NCBI GenBank assembly: GCA_030671985.1 | Contig: DAOVHI010000057.1 | Location: forward strand, 1 to 8,692 | Direction of reading: 5' to 3' | DNA: 8,692 bases | Source: a bacterium | GTDB lineage: Bacteria; JAHJDO01 | Part shown: positions 7,767 through 8,692 of the stretch, in pieces | How the letters are laid out: each line of letters starts with the position of its first letter | Numbering within the stretch: position 1 is the stretch's first letter | Notes under the pieces: generated by a model | Database searches by the model: none | What the model saw: only the letters and a program-made list of their open reading frames with translations | What the model was told of the DNA's origin: nothing | Position numbers and translations under genes: made by a program

Positions 7767-8692
7767 ATGGACGGGATATTCGGAGTTGTCCTAAAAAAGG
7801 ATTGTCAGGAGGTTTTGTTTTATGGAACGGATTATCATTCTCATCTGGGGACGGAATATGGAGGGCTGGCAGTATTAGGGAAAAAATTATCCAGAAAGAT
7901 TCACACAATCAGCGGAGGACAGTTTAAAAGCAGGTTCTATGAAGATTATAAGAAGATGAAAGGGAAATCAGGTATTGGGGTGATATCCACAAGAGAGGAA
8001 CAGCCCATATATCTAAATTCAAAATTCGGGCACTTGTGTATTGTCAGCAACGGTTTAATTGCCAATTCGGACGGGTTGACCAAGGATTTGCACGGGAAGG
8101 GAATCTCATTTAGTGAAACCGCTAAAAAAGGAGTAAACAGTACAGAACTGGTTGCGAAATTAATAAATCAGGGTAATAGTTTAGTGCATGGAATAGAAAA
8201 TTATTTTAAAAAGATTAAGGGCTCCTGCTCTATACTAATTCTGCATAAGAACGGTATTTATATCGCCAGAGATAAATTAGGATATTCTCCCCTAATTATA
8301 GGTAAATCAGATGAAGGCTGGGCAGTAACTACAGAAACTTCCGCTTTTTTTAACTTAGGATTTAGCATAGAAAGATACGTCAAACCTGGAGAGATACTGC
8401 TTTTAAATCACACGGGGTTTAAAGTTCTTAAAGAAGGAGAATTGCGTCAAAAGACAGATACGTTTTTATGGATATACACTGGTTTCCCTGCATCGAATTA
8501 TGAGGGTATAAATACAGAAGAAGTAAGAGAGCGCTGTGGGAAATTTTTGGCAAAGAGAGACGACGTTGAAGCGGATTTAGCAGCAGGAGTTCCGGACTCG
8601 GGAACTACACATGCTATTGGTTATTCCATTGAATCAAGGATCCCTTTTAGACGTCCTCTGGTTAAATATAATCCGGGTTACGGCAGGAGTTA
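7767..8692 (+). CDS. PurF-like protein lacking the catalytic cysteine, 3' end outside window
   Basis: The open frame runs to the window edge (308 complete codons). It is a homologue of PurF over its whole visible length: MDGIFG at 1-6, SNG at 94-96, ARDKLGYSP around 167-175, PGEIL around 207-211, and VPDSG at 275-279 at the start of the phosphoribosyltransferase domain. Compared with the true PurF at 83-1459, Cys2 is Asp2, the glutamine-binding Arg73 falls at Ser74, Asp127 at Asn124, and the first iron-sulfur ligand Cys236 at about Asp231. The oxyanion Asn95-Gly96 is kept. It is thus unlikely to hydrolyse glutamine. From memory, bacteria such as clostridia carry PurF paralogs with a similar FYGTDYHSHLG region and Gly or Ser at position 2, usually annotated as amidophosphoribosyltransferase; I know of no proven function. 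Whether the PRPP loop survives cannot be seen. It follows carB by 21 bases, probably in one transcript. Confidence 0.88.
   Translation, partial: MDGIFGVVLKKDCQEVLFYGTDYHSHLGTEYGGLAVLGKKLSRKIHTISGGQFKSRFYEDYKKMKGKSGIGVISTREEQPIYLNSKFGHLCIVSNGLIANSDGLTKDLHGKGISFSETAKKGVNSTELVAKLINQGNSLVHGIENYFKKIKGSCSILILHKNGIYIARDKLGYSPLIIGKSDEGWAVTTETSAFFNLGFSIERYVKPGEILLLNHTGFKVLKEGELRQKTDTFLWIYTGFPASNYEGINTEEVRERCGKFLAKRDDVEADLAAGVPDSGTTHAIGYSIESRIPFRRPLVKYNPGYGRS

Noticed and set aside
1-8692. Mobile elements, CRISPR arrays, tRNA or rRNA genes
   Set aside because: No terminal repeats, transposase-like frames, regularly spaced repeats or recognisable structural RNA were seen on either strand.

Overview
The window looks like chromosomal DNA of an uncultured or little-studied bacterium. 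It has moderate-to-low G+C, strong Shine-Dalgarno sites, very short intergenic gaps, and every gene lies on the plus strand. The proteins are clearly bacterial. The glutamate dehydrogenase is the compact ~416-residue kind seen in thermotogae and archaea, and PurF is of the Bacillus-like iron-sulfur class. I cannot assign a phylum from sequence alone; the style fits a candidate-phylum bacterium such as Omnitrophota, but that is a weak guess.

Layout. Bases 1-80 hold the last 25 codons of a gene whose product ends like the large subunit of carbamoyl-phosphate synthase (CarB). Two bases later comes purF (83-1459). It is directly abutted by pyrG (1460-3085), then gdhA (3090-4340) after four bases. 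These four genes form one tight operon. A 186-base gap follows, with a candidate intrinsic terminator, a good extended -10 promoter and a perfect ribosome binding site. It leads into a complete carB (4527-7745). Twenty-one bases further on, a second PurF-like gene starts (7767) and runs off the window.

How the genes work together. The theme is glutamine and glutamate nitrogen in nucleotide synthesis. CarB makes carbamoyl phosphate for pyrimidines and arginine, PurF commits PRPP to purines, PyrG turns UTP into CTP, and GDH links ammonia to glutamate. The glutaminase subunit CarA is not in the window.

Most interesting points. (1) The second PurF-like protein lacks the N-terminal catalytic cysteine (Met-Asp-Gly instead of Met-Cys-Gly). 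It has also lost other glutamine-site residues and the first iron-sulfur cysteine, so it is probably not a glutamine-dependent PurF. (2) The window appears to carry two CarB genes, each followed at once by a PurF-family gene: carB-purF, and carB-purF-like. (3) The terminator of the first operon appears to overlap the start of the second transcript. The core genes are otherwise ordinary.
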